Source: a virus
Direction: 5' to 3' (one strand)
Length of the DNA stretch: 54,186 nt
IMG/VR virus record: IMGVR_UViG_3300032050_000178
Span: 1 to 54,186 of that record
In this document: one piece after another, positions 47,321-53,286 of the stretch
How positions within the stretch are numbered: position 1 is the first letter of the stretch
Layout of the letters: every line of letters starts with the position of its first letter
Notes under the pieces: model-generated
Seen by the model: the letters and a program-made list of their open reading frames with translations, nothing else
Told to the model about the DNA's origin: nothing
Databases searched by the model: none
Made by a program: the position numbers and the translations under genes

Positions 47321-47860
47321 ATGTGCTTTAATAAAACCGACCGTAAAGTATCTAGTAACATCTGGATGGCTCAGTCCGTGTTAAATAACGACAAGGCTAT
47401 TCTTATTGCTAAGCTTATAAAGGCAACACTTCCAGAGTACCGTAAGTTACTTAAGTTTCCTAAAGATATAAAGTTTCGAGTCGGACCTATTAAGAAGCGT
47501 ACTGCTACAGGTAGGTATTGGAGTAGATCTAAGACGGTAGAGATATGTACTAGTCAAACACCCGAGCAGGCCCTAATATCTCTTGCTCATGAACTGGTTC
47601 ATGCCGAACAGTACCATCAAGGGCGCTTACAAAATAAATGGAAAGATAGAATTGGTTGGGTATGTTACTGGAATGGTAAAGTAAATAAGTCAAGAGGTGC
47701 TACTTTTAATAGTTACATGAAGCAGCCTTGGGAAGTGGAAGCATACTCTCGACAAGAGTCACTAGCGCTAGCCGTTCACAACTCAATGATTAAAAAGATA
47801 GAGAAACAAAATGAGAAAAAGCAATCCCGTACACAAAGACCTAAGAACACCCAAGTATAA
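47321..47860 (+). CDS. SprT-like zinc metallopeptidase
   Basis: The 179-residue protein has LAHELVHAEQY with the HExxH zinc motif at residues 90-94 and a downstream QPWEVEAYSRQ with a candidate third ligand Glu. The size and the basic C-terminus fit SprT/DUF45-like or ImmA-type peptidases. It may cleave a host protein early in infection. It overlaps the next small gene by 50 bases. Confidence 0.75.
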   Translation: MCFNKTDRKVSSNIWMAQSVLNNDKAILIAKLIKATLPEYRKLLKFPKDIKFRVGPIKKRTATGRYWSRSKTVEICTSQTPEQALISLAHELVHAEQYHQGRLQNKWKDRIGWVCYWNGKVNKSRGATFNSYMKQPWEVEAYSRQESLALAVHNSMIKKIEKQNEKKQSRTQRPKNTQV

Positions 47861-47927
47861 GATGCGGGTTGTTAAGTCTAAGAAAGTGTATAAACGAAAA
47901 GTTAAACATAGAGGCTACGATGAGTAA
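47811..47927 (+). CDS. Small basic protein
   Basis: A 38-residue Lys/Arg-rich peptide (MRKSNPVHKDLRTPKYKMRV start). Closely similar basic peptides occur in many T4-like phages. It overlaps both neighbours. Confidence 0.6.
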   Translation: MRKSNPVHKDLRTPKYKMRVVKSKKVYKRKVKHRGYDE

Positions 47928-48528
47928 CTTTATTGTAGAACGCTACATAAATTCCGGTTTATGTGATGATATTGTAAAGAATTTTAACGAGAGTAACCCT
48001 TCATGGACTAATTCTACCCGTGGCTACTGGTTAGTATCTAGTAATCACATGGATCAAGACCTTATGATGAGGTACAAACGTGAAATTTTTAAACATCTAC
48101 AGTTCTATAAGGAAGTTTTTCCAGCCGCCTTTGAGGGTTTTGCGGCTTTACAGCTAACTGAACCGTTTAACGTGCAAAGATACGAACCAAATCAGTTTTA
48201 TTCACGGTGGCACTGTGAAAATAACGGTCATCAGGCGTTTCAAACCCGGGTTCTTGCGTTCATGACGTATTTGAACACAGTAGATGATGGGGGTGAGACG
48301 GAATTTATGTTCCAAGACATGAAAACCCGGGCAAAAAAGGGTAAAACATTGATTTGGCCTGCATATTTTACACATACACACCGTGGTATCCCTTCTCCAA
48401 CACAAAATAAGTACATAATTACTGGTTGGGTAGAGGTTGCCCCATGGGAAGACATTGACTTAGATGAAAGTGATGAGGATTTTTACAAAAAATTGGATAC
48501 TATTGACACTGTTTCGAGGTTTCTATAA
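47920..48528 (+). CDS. 2-oxoglutarate/Fe(II) oxygenase (prolyl hydroxylase-like)
   Basis: The ~202-residue protein has RYEPNQFYSRWHCEN with the HxE/D-type metal site, FMTYLNTVDDGGETEFMF, IWPAYFTHTHRGIPSP with distal His residues and a C-terminal ITGWVEV. The start is ATG 47920 (MSNFIVERYINSGL). Second of three such enzymes in the window. Substrate unknown. Confidence 0.85.
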   Translation: MSNFIVERYINSGLCDDIVKNFNESNPSWTNSTRGYWLVSSNHMDQDLMMRYKREIFKHLQFYKEVFPAAFEGFAALQLTEPFNVQRYEPNQFYSRWHCENNGHQAFQTRVLAFMTYLNTVDDGGETEFMFQDMKTRAKKGKTLIWPAYFTHTHRGIPSPTQNKYIITGWVEVAPWEDIDLDESDEDFYKKLDTIDTVSRFL

Positions 48529-48794
48529 TGATTGAGATGAATAAACAGCATGATGAAGTGTTACTCATACTTCAAGAAGAGTGTGCAGAGCTTATTCAAG
48601 CCATCTGTAAAGTAAAACGTTTCGGGTTACAAGAAAACAAGGAGAATCTGTTACAAGAGATTGCTGATGTACTTTGTATGATTAATTTAGTATACGATAA
48701 AGGTGTTTTAGAAAAAGACGAAGATATGTTACGTGAACGTATTACGGTTAAAGCAGAACGTTTAAAAATTTATTCCGATATCTTTAAGACGTAA
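48528..48794 (+). CDS. MazG-like NTP pyrophosphohydrolase
   Basis: An 88-residue protein with the MazG-type LQEECAELIQAICKVKRFG and LLQEIADVLCMINLVYD helices, giving the EExxE and ExxD metal ligands. It would hydrolyse NTPs or the alarmone ppGpp precursor pool. It begins in the TAATG junction with the oxygenase. Confidence 0.85.
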   Translation: MIEMNKQHDEVLLILQEECAELIQAICKVKRFGLQENKENLLQEIADVLCMINLVYDKGVLEKDEDMLRERITVKAERLKIYSDIFKT

Positions 48795-48797
48795 CCA

Positions 48798-48826
48798 TTG
48801 ATTTTGTCAGGCGACCGCTATATAAT
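48798..48826 (+). promoter_or_regulatory. Host-sigma-type early promoter
   Basis: TTGATT, 17 bases, TATAAT. It lacks the CCCGTTTG spacer. SD AAAGGA and ATG 48858 follow. Confidence 0.75.
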
Positions 48827-48857
48827 GTACATGTAGTTAATTGATAAAGGATATATT

Positions 48858-49835
48858 ATGTCACATGAAATTGAGATCGTCGACGGTGTTGCTAATATGG
48901 CTTATGCAGGTGAAGTGCCTTGGCATGGTCTTGGTAAGCGAGTACCACATGATGTAACACCTGAGCAGATGTTGAAGGCTGCTAATCTGGATTGGACGGT
49001 AGAGAAACGTAGCATGTTCTTCACTGACCGTAACGGTTCTCCTGTTCTTACTAAAGCACAAGCACTGATCCGTTCAACCGATGAAAAAGTTCTTACGGTT
49101 GTAACTGAGAAATGGAATCCAGTTCAGAATCAAGAAGCGTTCGAGTTTTTCAACGACTTCGTAAGTGCTGGTGATATGGAGATGCATACGGCTGGTTCCT
49201 TGAAGGGTGGTACTATTGTATGGGGAATGGCTCAAATCAAAGACAGCTTCGAGCTGTTCGGTGGAGATAAGGTTGAAGGATTCCTTCTATTTTCAAATCC
49301 TCATATTTTCGGTCGTTCTATCGACATTAGATTTACACCCGTACGTGTGGTTTGTAATAACACTCTTACCATGGCTCTTAATTCTACCTCTGATACAAGG
49401 GTTACCGTCAACCACAGAAACGTATTTAACGGAGACCGAGTTAAGGAAACCTTGGGTATTGCGAAGGAGAAACTGGCCTTCTACAAAGAGCAGGCATCGT
49501 TCCTGGGTAAGAAAAAGTACAATGGGGAGACGATCATCGAGTATTTTAATCGTGTGTTCCCGTCAATGAGTAAGGATCAAGTTACTAGTGACGACATGCG
49601 TAAAGCACCTATCTCGCGTCAAGCAGAAGATGCTATGGATTACTTGCATACTCAACCGGGTGCTAACTTTGCCGAAGGCTCCTGGTGGCAGGCATTTAAT
49701 ACAGTAACGTATATGACTGACCACGTTCTAGGTCGCTCGGCTGATACACGTCTTACTTCAGCCTGGTATGGTCAGAATAGAATCAAGAAAGAAAAAGCTC
49801 TAAACCTGGCAGTAGAATATGCTGAGGTAGCATAA
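48858..49835 (+). CDS. DUF932 (phage/plasmid-like TIGR03299) protein
   Basis: The 325-residue protein opens with NMAYAGEVPWHGLGKRV and continues with LDWTVEKRSMFF, RVVCNNTLTMAL and LGIAKEKLAFYKEQASF, the features of DUF932 proteins found in many phages and plasmids. The function is not known. It has its own early promoter and is full length. Confidence 0.9.
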   Translation: MSHEIEIVDGVANMAYAGEVPWHGLGKRVPHDVTPEQMLKAANLDWTVEKRSMFFTDRNGSPVLTKAQALIRSTDEKVLTVVTEKWNPVQNQEAFEFFNDFVSAGDMEMHTAGSLKGGTIVWGMAQIKDSFELFGGDKVEGFLLFSNPHIFGRSIDIRFTPVRVVCNNTLTMALNSTSDTRVTVNHRNVFNGDRVKETLGIAKEKLAFYKEQASFLGKKKYNGETIIEYFNRVFPSMSKDQVTSDDMRKAPISRQAEDAMDYLHTQPGANFAEGSWWQAFNTVTYMTDHVLGRSADTRLTSAWYGQNRIKKEKALNLAVEYAEVA

Positions 49836-49846
49836 ATAAAATGTAG

Positions 49847-49868
49847 TTACGGGGCCTAGGCCCCGTAA
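49847..49868 (+). other. 22-bp perfect palindrome
   Basis: TTACGGGGCC, TA, GGCCCCGTAA. It can form a 10-bp hairpin but has no T tract. Three bases later comes TTGCAA of the next promoter, so it has the stem-loop position of the terminator-promoter modules. Confidence 0.7.
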
Positions 49869-49871
49869 CAG

Positions 49872-49900
49872 TTGCAAGTAACTCACTTATGGTATACAAT
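49872..49900 (+). promoter_or_regulatory. Promoter of the structured leader RNA
   Basis: TTGCAA, 17 bases, TACAAT; the expected start is near 49907. It directs a short transcript that ends at the terminator 50049-50082. Confidence 0.65.
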
Positions 49901-49906
49901 ATAGTT

Positions 49907-50082
49907 CTATGTTAAGCAAATCATCAACACTACAGCATTTTATTAGAGTAAATAATAGTTTACTCGGGTATTGCTTTGGTTCGATCGATCGCAATACATG
50001 GGAGCCAGAGGAGTCGAGGGACGTGTAACTAGTACTACAAATACACCAAACCCTCGGCTCCAAAAGACCCGAGGGTTTTTTT
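49907..50082 (+). ncRNA. Candidate ~175-nt structured RNA or attenuator
   Basis: This 315-base stretch between DUF932 and the tRNAs has no convincing gene. The predicted RNA has GGAGTCGAGGG (50000-50010) able to pair with CCCTCGGCTCC (50051-50061) in an 11-bp helix, while CCCTCGG is also the 5' arm of the terminator. The two folds exclude each other. A 39-codon ORF starts at 49909, two bases after the predicted start, and stops at 50028; it would need leaderless translation. Confidence 0.5.
50049..50082 (+). terminator. Terminator before the tRNA array
   Basis: AACCCTCGG/CCGAGGGTT 9-bp stem, 11-base loop, seven T (50076-50082). Confidence 0.85.
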
Positions 50083-50100
50083 ATGTAACACACAACGCTG

Positions 50101-50129
50101 TTGCATTTACTTGAGTAGTATAATATAAT
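50101..50129 (+). promoter_or_regulatory. tRNA-array promoter
   Basis: TTGCAT, 17 bases, TATAAT, 22 bases before the first tRNA. A second TATAAT-like overlap exists at 50119. Confidence 0.7.
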
Positions 50130-50151
50130 CTTTAAAAATTTGCGTACCTTA

Positions 50152-50227
50152 CCTTCCTTAGCTCAATTGGGAGAGCGTTCGCTTGATAAGCGAAAGGTAC
50201 CTGGATCGAAACCAGGAGGAAGGACCA
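50152..50227 (+). tRNA. tRNA-Ile (GAT)
   Basis: Acceptor CCTTCCT/AGGAAGG, anticodon stem TTCGC/GCGAA with loop TTGATAA, T-stem CCTGG/CCAGG, encoded CCA. Confidence 0.95.
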
Positions 50228-50229
50228 GT

Positions 50230-50304
50230 GCACCGTTCGTCTATCGGTTAGGACATTGCCCTTTCACGGCAGTAAGAGGAGTTCGATTCTCCTACGGTGT
50301 GCCA
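50230..50304 (+). tRNA. tRNA-Glu (TTC)
   Basis: Acceptor GCACCGT/ACGGTGT (first pair G-U), anticodon loop CTTTCAC, T-stem GAGGA.../...TCCTC, encoded CCA. Confidence 0.9.
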
Positions 50305-50307
50305 TTC

Positions 50308-50419
50308 AATATGCTAGTTGTAAGCCATGGGTTCGATCAAACCTGAGTAACTATGTACACAAACGGTAAAGCCGGCCGGACACTCCGTTGAGCATAGCAA
50401 ATAGTGCAGCTGGCATATT
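50308..50419 (+). ncRNA. Helix-bounded structured RNA A in the tRNA array
   Basis: Not a tRNA. AATATGCTAGTTG (50308-50320) pairs without gaps with CAGCTGGCATATT (50407-50419), 13 bp with two G-U. Inside are a GGTT/AACC hairpin (50330-50343), CTATG/CATAG (50351-50355 with 50393-50397) and AACGG/CCGTT (50362-50366 with 50385-50389) around a GCCGGCCGG core. It lies exactly between two tRNAs and would be excised with them. Confidence 0.55.
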
Positions 50420-50423
50420 TAAT

Positions 50424-50501
50424 GGTATGGTGCTAGAGTGGTCCAATAGAACGGTCTGCAAAACCGTAAAGTCGTCGGTTCAAATCCGACCCATACCTCC
50501 A
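50424..50501 (+). tRNA. tRNA-Cys (GCA)
   Basis: Acceptor GGTATGG/CCATACC, anticodon stem ACGGT/ACCGT, loop CTGCAAA, T-stem GTCGG/CCGAC, encoded CCA. Confidence 0.93.
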
Positions 50502-50502
50502 A

Positions 50503-50579
50503 GGGCCGGAAGCTTAATTGGTATAAGCGTCCGACTCATAATCGGGGGACAGTGAGTTCGAGTCTCACCCGGCCCACCA
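50503..50579 (+). tRNA. tRNA with CAT anticodon (Ile2-like or Met)
   Basis: Acceptor GGGCCGG/CCGGCCC, loop CTCATAA, T-stem GTGAG/CTCAC, encoded CCA. The GACTCATAATCG core looks like bacterial tRNA-Ile2, whose C34 is changed to lysidine, so it may read AUA rather than AUG. Confidence 0.9.
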
Positions 50580-50583
50580 ATAC

Positions 50584-50660
50584 GGCTCGTTAGCTCAGTT
50601 GGTTAGAGCGCATGCCTGTCACGCATGAGGTCACCGGTTCGAGCCCGGTACGAGTCGCCA
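50584..50660 (+). tRNA. tRNA-Asp (GTC)
   Basis: Acceptor GGCTCGT/ACGAGTC (second pair G-U), anticodon stem CATGC/GCATG, loop CTGTCAC, encoded CCA. One of the four queuosine-type GUN anticodons. Confidence 0.93.
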
Positions 50661-50670
50661 AAGGATTTTT

Positions 50671-50919
50671 ATGGACTATGTTGTAACTTTTTTTGCTATA
50701 TTTTTTCTTGATATTGTTAATGCTTGGTATATTAAAGCTATTAGTGATGAAAGACCTTTTATGGCTAGTGTATGGGCTGTAGTAGTAACCTTAGCTTCAA
50801 GTGTTGCTATTATTAGCTATACAAGAGATAATACTATGGTTATACCTGCTCTTGCAGGAGCATTTGTTGGAACCTATGTTGGTATAGTAATAAGAAAACG
50901 TAAGATTATTGCCGAGTAG
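50671..50919 (+). CDS. Small membrane protein inside the tRNA array
   Basis: The 82-residue protein has two to three hydrophobic segments (VVTFFAIFFLDIVNAWYI, VWAVVVTLASSVAIISY, VIPALAGAFVGTYVGIVI) and a basic tail. SD AAAGGA precedes ATG 50671. Its stop codon lies within the acceptor stem of tRNA-Asn, overlapping it by 10 bases, so processing of the tRNA would cut the mRNA end. Confidence 0.75.
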   Translation: MDYVVTFFAIFFLDIVNAWYIKAISDERPFMASVWAVVVTLASSVAIISYTRDNTMVIPALAGAFVGTYVGIVIRKRKIIAE

Positions 50920-50985
50920 CTCAGTGGTAGTAGCAGTTGACTGTTAATCAATTGGTCGTAGGTTCGATCCCTACCTCGGCAGCCA
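50910..50985 (+). tRNA. tRNA-Asn (GTT)
   Basis: Acceptor TGCCGAG/CTCGGCA, anticodon stem GTTGA/TCAAT, loop CTGTTAA, T-stem GTAGG/CCTAC, encoded CCA. Confidence 0.92.
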
Positions 50986-50992
50986 GTTGTAA

Positions 50993-51077
50993 GGGTGGCG
51001 AGCAGCATTGGTGACTGCAGCGGACTGTAAATCCGTCGCCTACGGCACACGGGGTTCGATTCCCTGGCCACCCACCA
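50993..51077 (+). tRNA. tRNA-Tyr (GTA)
   Basis: Acceptor GGGTGGC/GCCACCC, anticodon stem GCGGA/TCCGT, loop CTGTAAA, long variable arm (CGCCTACGGCAC), encoded CCA. Confidence 0.93.
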
Positions 51078-51084
51078 GTAGTAA

Positions 51085-51159
51085 GCGTCGTTAGTTCAGA
51101 GGTAGAACGCTGTCTTTACACGGCAGTTGTCGGTGGTTCGATTCCATCACGACGCACCA
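51085..51159 (+). tRNA. tRNA-Val (TAC)
   Basis: Acceptor GCGTCGT/ACGACGC, anticodon stem CTGTC/GGCAG, loop TTTACAC, encoded CCA. Confidence 0.93.
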
Positions 51160-51160
51160 A

Positions 51161-51236
51161 GGGGGTATAGCTCAGCTGGGAGAGCAGTAGCTTTGCAAGC
51201 TAAAGGTCATCGGTTCAATCCCGTTTACCTCCACCA
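51161..51236 (+). tRNA. tRNA-Ala (TGC)
   Basis: Acceptor GGGGGTA/TACCTCC (third pair G-U), anticodon stem GTAGC/GCTAA, loop TTTGCAA, encoded CCA. Confidence 0.9.
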
Positions 51237-51239
51237 TAT

Positions 51240-51316
51240 CCGAGTTTAGCGCAGCCCGGTAGCGCATCTGCTTTGGGAGCAGAGGGTCGGGAGTTCAAAT
51301 CTCTCAACTCGGACCA
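51240..51316 (+). tRNA. tRNA-Pro (TGG)
   Basis: Acceptor CCGAGTT/AACTCGG, anticodon stem TCTGC/GCAGA, loop TTTGGGA, T-stem GGGAG/CTCTC, encoded CCA. Confidence 0.93.
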
Positions 51317-51318
51317 AT

Positions 51319-51392
51319 TGGGGTATGGTGAAATGGTATCACACAGGATTTTGATTCCCGTGTCCTAGGTTCGATTCCTAGTACCCCTGCCA
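51319..51392 (+). tRNA. tRNA-Gln (TTG)
   Basis: Acceptor TGGGGTA/TACCCCT leaves an unpaired U1-U72, in keeping with the weak first pair of bacterial tRNA-Gln. Anticodon stem CAGGA/TCCCG has one A-C mismatch, loop TTTTGAT, encoded CCA. Confidence 0.88.
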
Positions 51393-51411
51393 CCTATAAG
51401 GAGAATAACAA

Positions 51412-51527
51412 ATGGGGCAATGCTGGTTTGTATCTTTGTAGTAATATTTTTAATTTTTGTGCATAAGAATTTTTAAGGAGATCCTGTTATGGATAGTGAC
51501 AAGAGTGGTAAGGTGAAGGGAGTATAG
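51412..51527 (+). other. Micro-ORFs with ribosome sites between tRNAs
   Basis: Three tiny frames follow SD sequences: 51412-51441 (9 residues), 51420-51476 (18 hydrophobic residues, MLVCIFVVIFLIFVHKNF) and 51489-51527 (12 residues, SD AAGGAG, ending inside tRNA-Lys). The SDs at 51398 and 51475 are strong, so translation is plausible, but the products are too short to be sure. Confidence 0.35.
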
Positions 51528-51593
51528 TCAAACGGTTAAGACAGCGGACTTTTAATCCGTCAGGTCAGGGTTCGAGTCCCTGTGCTCCCACCA
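51518..51593 (+). tRNA. tRNA-Lys (TTT)
   Basis: Acceptor GGGAGTA/TGCTCCC, anticodon stem GCGGA/TCCGT, loop CTTTTAA, T-stem CAGGG/CCCTG, encoded CCA. Confidence 0.93.
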
Positions 51594-51667
51594 TATAAAA
51601 ACACATTAGTTCTAAGGGTTGTTCCGAAGGTAATTATCTTCTATGAAGTCCTAGTGTGTTTCTATAT
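51594..51667 (+). ncRNA. Helix-bounded structured RNA B in the tRNA array
   Basis: AAACACATTAG (51599-51609) pairs with CTAGTGTGTTT (51651-51661), 11 bp, and TATA (51594-51597) with TATA (51663-51666) beyond one mismatch, giving about 15 pairs. An inner hairpin GAAGGT/ATCTTC (about 51626-51641) fills the loop. It sits between tRNA-Lys and tRNA-His and is not a tRNA. Confidence 0.5.
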
Positions 51668-51741
51668 GTTGTTCCTAGTGTAGTGGTCGCACACCTGTCT
51701 GTGAAACAGGTAGAGAGGGTTCGATTCCCCGGTTCAACCCA
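51668..51741 (+). tRNA. tRNA-His (GTG), irregular
   Basis: G-1 at 51668 can pair with C73, the tRNA-His identity pair. Anticodon stem CCTGT/ACAGG and loop CTGTGAA are good. The acceptor TTGTTCC/GGTTCAA has two U-U mismatches, and the T arm fits only with a 6-base loop and one mismatch. It may be degenerate or need unusual processing. Confidence 0.75.
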
Positions 51742-51743
51742 AT

Positions 51744-51819
51744 GCTACTTTAGCTGATGTGGTCATAGCGGCGGTCTGAAGAACCGTTGAACCAGGTTCG
51801 ATTCCTGGAGGTAGCACCA
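51744..51819 (+). tRNA. tRNA-Phe (GAA)
   Basis: Acceptor GCTACTT/AGGTAGC, anticodon stem GCGGT/ACCGT, loop CTGAAGA, T-stem CCAGG/CCTGG, encoded CCA. Confidence 0.93.
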
Positions 51820-51828
51820 TAAGTAAAT

Positions 51829-51916
51829 GGAAGTGTGGTCGAGTGGTCTATGGCGCTAGTCTTGAAAACTAGAGGCTCGAAAGGGTCCGTGGGTTCGAAT
51901 CCTACCACTTCCGCCA
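51829..51916 (+). tRNA. tRNA-Ser (TGA)
   Basis: Acceptor GGAAGTG/CACTTCC, loop CTTGAAA, long variable arm, discriminator G, encoded CCA. Confidence 0.93.
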
Positions 51917-51922
51917 TTACAA

Positions 51923-52013
51923 GGAGATATGGCTGAGAGGCTTAAGGCAGCGGTTTGCTAAACCGTCGATCATTTAAAATGATCCGTTGGTTCGAATCCA
52001 ACTATCTCCGCCA
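51923..52013 (+). tRNA. tRNA-Ser (GCT)
   Basis: Acceptor GGAGATA/TATCTCC, anticodon stem GCGGT/ACCGT, loop TTGCTAA, long variable arm GATCATTTAAAATGATC with a perfect stem, encoded CCA. Confidence 0.94.
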
Positions 52014-52014
52014 A

Positions 52015-52089
52015 GGTGATATGGCGTAGACGGATGCGCACAAGTTTCATAAGCTTAGGAGATTGGATCGTTACCAATTATCACCACCA
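52015..52089 (+). tRNA. tRNA with CAT anticodon (Met-like)
   Basis: Acceptor GGTGATA/TATCACC, loop TTCATAA, stem with a C-A mismatch, T-stem ATTGG/CCAAT with unusual T-loop ATCGTTA, encoded CCA. Second CAT tRNA of the array; which of the two reads AUG is not settled by sequence. Confidence 0.8.
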
Positions 52090-52098
52090 GGAGATACA

Positions 52099-52287
52099 AT
52101 GGATACTTTAATCGATGCTTTACCTTGGTTACTAGTCATACATTTATGGACTGACCCACCACCTAAGATGCAATTTGTTTATAAGAAAGAATATCCATCC
52201 TATCAACAATGTATGCAAGCAAGAGAAGAATGGATTAAGGTAAATAACCCACCACCTGATTTTAAGGTGTTATGTTTACTAAAATAG
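52099..52287 (+). CDS. Hypothetical small protein in the tRNA array
   Basis: A 62-residue protein (MDTLIDALPWLLVIHLWTDP start) with a hydrophobic N-terminus, YPSYQQCMQAREEW and a DFKVLCLLK end, a pattern shared with the small protein at 45668. SD AGGAG at 52089-52093. Its stop overlaps the first base of tRNA-Leu. Confidence 0.65.
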   Translation: MDTLIDALPWLLVIHLWTDPPPKMQFVYKKEYPSYQQCMQAREEWIKVNNPPPDFKVLCLLK

Positions 52288-52370
52288 CGGATATGGTGTA
52301 ATGGTAGCCACGCTGGTCTTAGAAGCCAGTGCCGTAAGGCGTGGGGGTTCAAGTCCCTCTATCCGCACCA
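52287..52370 (+). tRNA. tRNA-Leu (TAG)
   Basis: Acceptor GCGGATA/TATCCGC, anticodon stem CTGGT/GCCAG, loop CTTAGAA, variable arm TGCCGTAAGGCGT, encoded CCA. Confidence 0.93.
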
Positions 52371-52379
52371 AGGATAATT

Positions 52380-52556
52380 ATGGAAGATATAGTTTTAACT
52401 AAACAACAAATTTTCAATCTATTAAAAATATACGATCACTTTCGTAACTATGATGACTTTACGGTAACCTTAGGTCAAGAAGGTAAAGTGAGCGTTAGTT
52501 TTGATTCTAGAAAACTAGATCAAAAGATTGATAGAACATTTGTTCCAACCCTTTAA
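52380..52556 (+). CDS. Hypothetical small protein in the tRNA array
   Basis: A 58-residue protein (MEDIVLTKQQIFNLLKIYDH start) with SD AAGGA 5-9 bases upstream. A beta-like tail (FTVTLGQEGKVSVSFD) follows a helix. Function unknown. Confidence 0.6.
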   Translation: MEDIVLTKQQIFNLLKIYDHFRNYDDFTVTLGQEGKVSVSFDSRKLDQKIDRTFVPTL

Positions 52557-52557
52557 C

Positions 52558-52632
52558 CTGGCGTTAGTATAATGGACAATACAGGAGACTTCTAATCTCT
52601 AGATGGGGGTTCGATTCCCTCACGCCGGACCA
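52558..52632 (+). tRNA. tRNA-Arg (TCT)
   Basis: Acceptor CTGGCGT/ACGCCGG, anticodon stem GGAGA/TCTCT, loop CTTCTAA, T-stem GGGGG/CCCTC, encoded CCA. Confidence 0.92.
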
Positions 52633-52637
52633 ATTTT

Positions 52638-52714
52638 CCGCCCTTAGCTCAATGGACAAGAGCACTTGGCTACGGACCAAGAGGTTAGGAGTTCGACTCT
52701 TCTAGGGCGGTCCA
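52638..52714 (+). tRNA. tRNA-Arg (ACG)
   Basis: Acceptor CCGCCCT/AGGGCGG, anticodon stem CTTGG/CCAAG, loop CTACGGA, T-stem AGGAG/CTTCT, encoded CCA. A34 is normally edited to inosine by the host TadA. Confidence 0.92.
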
Positions 52715-52719
52715 AGACT

Positions 52720-53277
52720 ATGGAAAAAAATTTATCTTATTACATACGTAAGTATAAAGCCTTTGATGATAACAAGTGTGATGAAATAGTTTATGAGTTA
52801 TCTAATGTAGAGTGGTTACAACATAAATTCTATAACAGTGCTAGTAATACCTATGCAAGTTATGATAAAGAGCTTTCTATTTCTCATGATAGTATCAGCT
52901 ATACTAGTTATCTTGAGAGACAAATTAATAGAACGATGAGTTTGTATTTGGAGGATTTAAATTTTCCATGGTACTCTAGTTATAATCAATCTCGTCCTCT
53001 CAGATTTAACAGATATGAGAAAAATACTTTAATGAGAGAACACTGTGACCACATTCATGATATGTTTGATGGTACACGTAAAGGTATACCTGTTCTTTCT
53101 GCTGTAGGGTTATTGAATGATAATTTTAAGGGTGGTGATTTAATATTTTTTGGTGATACAAAAATAAAACTAGGTAAGGGGCAAGTCGTTATATTTCCTT
53201 CTAATTTTTTGTTTCCACATTTAGTAAGTGAAGTTACTGAAGGTGTCAGGTATACTGTAGTAACTTGGGCATGGTAA
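52720..53277 (+). CDS. 2-oxoglutarate/Fe(II) oxygenase (prolyl hydroxylase-like)
   Basis: The 185-residue protein has REHCDHIHDMFDG with the HxD metal ligands, GGDLIFFGDTKIKLGKGQVV, FPHLVSEV with distal His and GVRYTVVTW with the 2OG Arg. The start is ATG 52720, six bases after tRNA-Arg. Third member of this superfamily in the window. Confidence 0.85.
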   Translation: MEKNLSYYIRKYKAFDDNKCDEIVYELSNVEWLQHKFYNSASNTYASYDKELSISHDSISYTSYLERQINRTMSLYLEDLNFPWYSSYNQSRPLRFNRYEKNTLMREHCDHIHDMFDGTRKGIPVLSAVGLLNDNFKGGDLIFFGDTKIKLGKGQVVIFPSNFLFPHLVSEVTEGVRYTVVTWAW

Positions 53278-53286
53278 GGAGAATGT

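Noticed and set aside
49998-50117. 39-codon ORF starting ATGGGAGCC
   Set aside because: It runs through the terminator hairpin and into the tRNA promoter, has no ribosome site and no hallmark of a protein.
50308-50419. Degenerate tRNA for the gap between tRNA-Glu and tRNA-Cys
   Set aside because: A T-arm-like GGGTTCGATCAAACC exists, but no anticodon arm or 7-bp acceptor stem fits; the 13-bp helix spanning 112 bases is incompatible with tRNA.
52063-52098. N-terminal extension of the small gene at 52099
   Set aside because: It would start within the tRNA at 52015-52089; the ATG at 52099 has a proper ribosome site.
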